A stretch of DNA of 64,000 nt, taken from assembly GCA_019751945.1 (NCBI GenBank), contig JAIEMT010000005.1, positions 1 through 64,000 on the forward strand, written 5' to 3'. A program made the translations under genes and the position numbers. Origin of the DNA: a bacterium (lineage in GTDB: Bacteria > Bdellovibrionota > UBA1018). A model generated the notes under the pieces. That model saw nothing but the letters and a program-made list of their open reading frames with translations, had not been told where the DNA came from and did not search any database. Shown here piece after piece: positions 61,638-64,000 of this stretch (positions are counted from its first letter, which is position 1; each line of letters opens with the position of its first letter).

Positions 61638-62273
61638 CTACTTTTTAAAAAGCCTTTCTAATTCTGTTTCCAAGTCAGGACCTTCGGCCCATCGGGACTC
61701 GGTCACCACCCAGTGCACCGGCTGATCCCAACTCTTCTGCTTCAACTGAGGCAGGAGCTGAAAGTCAAAGGCGAGCGCCACTCGGACTGCTTGAGTGCAT
61801 CGGGATAAAAACCGGTCGTAAAAACCGCGGCCCATTCCCATGCGTTCGCCCTTCATACCGTAAGCGACACCTGGAATAAACACCAAATCCAGAGTCGCAG
61901 GATCGGCTATAGGTAGGGCTGCGGGCGGTTCTTCGATTCCGTAAGGCCCCTTCACCCAAGGGGTATTCTTGGCCATACGAATGACCTCGAACTGGCTGGT
62001 ATTGAAATCTACAATTCTTGGATAATAAAGAGCAGCCCCCAAGGTTCTGAGCTGGGCATCCAGAGAAGAGGTGTCCAACTCCCCTTCACGGGTTCGATAA
62101 AGAGCGATGTGCATTTGAGACCAGTTGATGGTCCTGCCCTGGGCTTTATCAGCCAATCCTTCGAAGAACCTCTCCACAATGAAGGGGCTGGTTTGCGTAA
62201 TCCACTCGGGCTCTAAAGATTTTCTTTTGGCAGAGATTCGAAGGCGAATCTGTTCAGGACTCTCGTCCTTCAC
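61638..62273 (-). CDS. fau: 5-formyltetrahydrofolate cyclo-ligase
   Basis: The 211-residue protein contains YYPRIVD, and GVAYGMKGERMGMGRGFYDRFL, the ATP- and folate-binding signature. It converts 5-formyl-THF to 5,10-methenyl-THF with ATP. The start overlaps the zapA stop as ATGA. Confidence 0.93.
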   Translation of the reverse strand: MKDESPEQIRLRISAKRKSLEPEWITQTSPFIVERFFEGLADKAQGRTINWSQMHIALYRTREGELDTSSLDAQLRTLGAALYYPRIVDFNTSQFEVIRMAKNTPWVKGPYGIEEPPAALPIADPATLDLVFIPGVAYGMKGERMGMGRGFYDRFLSRCTQAVRVALAFDFQLLPQLKQKSWDQPVHWVVTESRWAEGPDLETELERLFKK

Positions 62274-62557
62274 TTCAATTGAGCCTCGATCATTTTGAAC
62301 AGCTCTTTGGACTTGGTCTCGACGTTGCCTTGATAGTCTTTCATACGTCGTTTGGCTTGAATGTATTCTTCCGCCAATTCCAAAAGAGCCAATAAGAGGA
62401 CGTGATGGGGGGTCTTGGGAGCACCCGGGCGGGCCTCCGCAGCCTCAATTCGCTTGGCTACCAAGCCGAGCACTTCGCTCACCAGCTTGGGATCGCCTGA
62501 AGATTTCAGCGGGATTTTCTGACCTAAAAGCCGGACTTCCGTGTTGAGCGTTTCCAT
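62270..62557 (-). CDS. zapA: Cell division protein ZapA
   Basis: The 95-residue protein starts METLNTEVRLLGQKIPLK and has the LVAKRIEAAEAR and HHVLLLALLELAEEYIQAKRR helices of ZapA, which bundles FtsZ. The frame continues upstream, but the added sequence overlaps the thiolase gene and is not ZapA-like. zapA-fau adjacency is conserved. No room is left between them for a 6S RNA gene as in gammaproteobacteria. Confidence 0.9.
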   Translation of the reverse strand: METLNTEVRLLGQKIPLKSSGDPKLVSEVLGLVAKRIEAAEARPGAPKTPHHVLLLALLELAEEYIQAKRRMKDYQGNVETKSKELFKMIEAQLK

Positions 62558-62603
62558 CACTTCAAATGCTAAATCGGATCGGGGCGAATGCCAAGCCCCT
62601 CGA

Positions 62604-63791
62604 TTAGAAAGCTTCCAACACCAGGGCGATACCCTGACCCCCGCCAATACAGGCGGAAGCGAGGCCATACCGCTTCTTAGAACGGCGAAGCTGGTAAAGA
62701 AGGGTCTGGGTAATACGCACCCCGGTAGCCCCTAAGGGGTGGCCTACGGCAATCGCACCGCCGTTGGTATTCAGCTTTTCCATTGGAATCTTCAGCGCTT
62801 TTTGAACAGCGAGGGTCTGCGGAGCAAAGGCTTCGTTCACCTCGATCAGGTCCATTTGGTCCAATGTCATTCCTGCCTTTTTGAGAGCAATCTGAGACGC
62901 TGGAACGGGCCCGATCCCCATGATTTTGGGGTCACAGCCAGCAATTCCGTAGCTCACCAAACGGCCGAGGGGCTTCCACCCCTCCTTCTTCGCACGCTGT
63001 TCGGTTGCAACCACCATTGCGGCCGCACCGTCCACGATTCCGCTAGCGGCGCCCGCGGTCACTACACCGTCTTTTTTGAAAACGGGTTTGAGCTTAGCCA
63101 AACCTTCTGCGGTTGTTTCAGGACGAGGGTGTTCATCCTTTTCAAAATTCACGACGTTTCCTTTCCGATCCTTGATCGGAAACGGCGTGAGTTCGTCCGT
63201 GAATCGCCCATCATGGGCAGCTTGAGAATAGAGCTTTTGACTGCGAAGGGAGAATTCATCCGATTCTTCGCGAGAAATTTTATAATCCACCGCAAGATTC
63301 TCCGCGGTAATGGCCATCATGGCTTGAGCGTAAGTGTCGTTCAGCGATTCCATCAGAAGGTCGGTCGTTTGAAAATGTCCCATCTTCGCGCCCCAACGGA
63401 CATTGCGAAGCAGATACGGCGCCATGCTCATGTTTTCTACACCGCCCACCAGAGCGACTTCAGTGTCACCAGCGATCATTTGTTGAGAGGCATCGACGAT
63501 GGCCTGAAATCCCGTTCCACAAAGACGGTTTAAACCTAAAGATGGAACGGCCTGAGGCACGCCGACCTTCAATCCAACATGCCGAGGCAAGTAGAGAAAC
63601 TCCGGAGCGGAGGCCAGAATATTTCCGATGATGACATGATTAATTTGTTCGGGCGAGACGTGGGCTTGCTCGAGCGCAGCTTTGCAAGCCGCTACCGCGA
63701 GATCTACCGGATTCACATCTCGAAGCGCACCCCCATTGGCTCCAAAGGGAGTGCGCTTGCCAGAAAGAAAAACCAGACTAGGGTTGGACAT
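62604..63791 (-). CDS. Acetyl-CoA acetyltransferase (thiolase)
   Basis: The 395-residue protein has the thiolase motifs: the reactive Cys in [17 protein letters not shown], the His in [14 protein letters not shown] and the second Cys in SACIGGGQG. It condenses or splits acetoacetyl-CoA or longer 3-ketoacyl-CoA. The ATG at 63791 has GAGG six bases upstream and overlaps the peptidase gene by 14 bases. Confidence 0.95.
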   Translation of the reverse strand: MSNPSLVFLSGKRTPFGANGGALRDVNPVDLAVAACKAALEQAHVSPEQINHVIIGNILASAPEFLYLPRHVGLKVGVPQAVPSLGLNRLCGTGFQAIVDASQQMIAGDTEVALVGGVENMSMAPYLLRNVRWGAKMGHFQTTDLLMESLNDTYAQAMMAITAENLAVDYKISREESDEFSLRSQKLYSQAAHDGRFTDELTPFPIKDRKGNVVNFEKDEHPRPETTAEGLAKLKPVFKKDGVVTAGAASGIVDGAAAMVVATEQRAKKEGWKPLGRLVSYGIAGCDPKIMGIGPVPASQIALKKAGMTLDQMDLIEVNEAFAPQTLAVQKALKIPMEKLNTNGGAIAVGHPLGATGVRITQTLLYQLRRSKKRYGLASACIGGGQGIALVLEAF

Positions 63792-64000
63792 CCACAACCT
63801 CTACTGAAGTGACGCCAGGAATTGCAGCCAAGATGGGTTGCAAGACTTTTGCATCGCCCACGACAGCAATCACCATGTTGTCCGTGTTTAAACGGTTTGC
63901 CACCGTTTGATTGATTCCCGTGAGAGTCAGAGCATTGAGTAGACGGCTATATTCGTAGGAGTCCTCAATGTACTTTCTTCCCGTCAATACTTCGCGCATC
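63778..64000 (-). CDS. C-terminus of an M16-family zinc peptidase (cut by window edge)
   Basis: About 73 residues are visible and the frame is open to the edge. LLNALTLTGINQTVANRLNTDNMVIAVVGDAKVL and the following SVEVVD match the end of M16 (insulinase/PqqL-like) peptidases. The HxxEH catalytic motif would lie outside the window. It heads the downstream thiolase-zapA-fau-ymdB series. Confidence 0.7.
   Translation of the reverse strand, partial: MREVLTGRKYIEDSYEYSRLLNALTLTGINQTVANRLNTDNMVIAVVGDAKVLQPILAAIPGVTSVEVVDVQP

Noticed and set aside
62270-62273. 6S RNA gene between zapA and fau
   Set aside because: The two genes overlap by four bases, leaving no space.
62739-63533. 264-codon plus-strand frame opposite the thiolase
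   Set aside because: It is rich in His, Phe and Arg, lacks motifs, and mirrors a well-conserved enzyme.
1-64000. tRNA, rRNA, CRISPR arrays, insertion sequences, prophage
   Set aside because: I saw no T-loop signature, repeat-spacer pattern, transposase or integrase in any gap or frame read by eye. Dedicated searches (tRNAscan, Infernal) were not possible.

Overview
The window looks like chromosomal core sequence from a Gram-negative, didermic bacterium with tightly packed genes and roughly even base composition. LPS/O-antigen genes, Pal and CpoB, many lipoproteins, Flp/Tad-type pilins, class III nucleotide cyclases, an HD-GYP phosphodiesterase, a sigma-54-like promoter and a RelA-like family I associate with predatory and deltaproteobacterial lineages together suggest Bdellovibrionota or a deltaproteobacterial relative. 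That placement is inference from gene content. I saw no rRNA, tRNA, CRISPR array, insertion sequence or prophage.

Layout. 1-2.2 kb: end of a coupled polysaccharide or lipid glycosylation operon (partial gene, GT2, GT-C). 2.3-7.5 kb: TerC-family transporter, CheY-like regulator, CHASE2 adenylate cyclase, cyclic-nucleotide receptor and DCC protein. 7.5-13 kb: secreted protein, hybrid histidine kinase, ManC, barrel-like protein, coiled-coil protein, cupin and SPOR protein. 13.1-14.8 kb: nested Flp/TadE-like pseudopilin genes. 14.8-21.2 kb: PfkB kinase facing an operon of two GT4 enzymes, a UDP-xylose synthase-like enzyme, an O-antigen ligase-like protein and a TIGR02757 protein. 21.2-28 kb: carB, a zinc-ribbon gene, greA and recG. 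28-35.1 kb: sialidase-like protein, XRE regulator with alpha/beta hydrolase, and an unusual three-gene operon (RelA-like protein, FAD protein, multi-iron-sulfur protein). 35.2-43.9 kb: thioesterase-pgpA-pncC-recA, alaS, peptide-binding lipoprotein and HD-GYP. 44-53.4 kb: short SSB, pal, lipoprotein, cpoB, a metallophosphoesterase-tetraheme protein, tsaD, rsmA, DUF502, smpB and ggt. 53.4-56 kb: OmpA-like lipoprotein and an LplT-acyltransferase fusion. 56-58.5 kb: a likely sigma-54 controlled mini-peptide facing a frameshifted membrane cyclase. 58.5-64 kb: three secreted or Cys-rich proteins, then an operon of M16 peptidase, thiolase, zapA, fau, ymdB-like and scramblase-like genes.

Three themes stand out. 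Second-messenger genes are dense: two cyclases, a receptor, an HD-GYP, a YmdB-like phosphodiesterase and a RelA-like protein. Several starts are non-standard: CTG starts at 844 and 46911, and likely leaderless starts behind good -10 boxes. The most novel candidate is at 56.08-56.42 kb: repeated TGTCTAA boxes, a GG-N10-GC promoter, and a 40-42-residue secreted peptide with a very short Cys-containing mature end.
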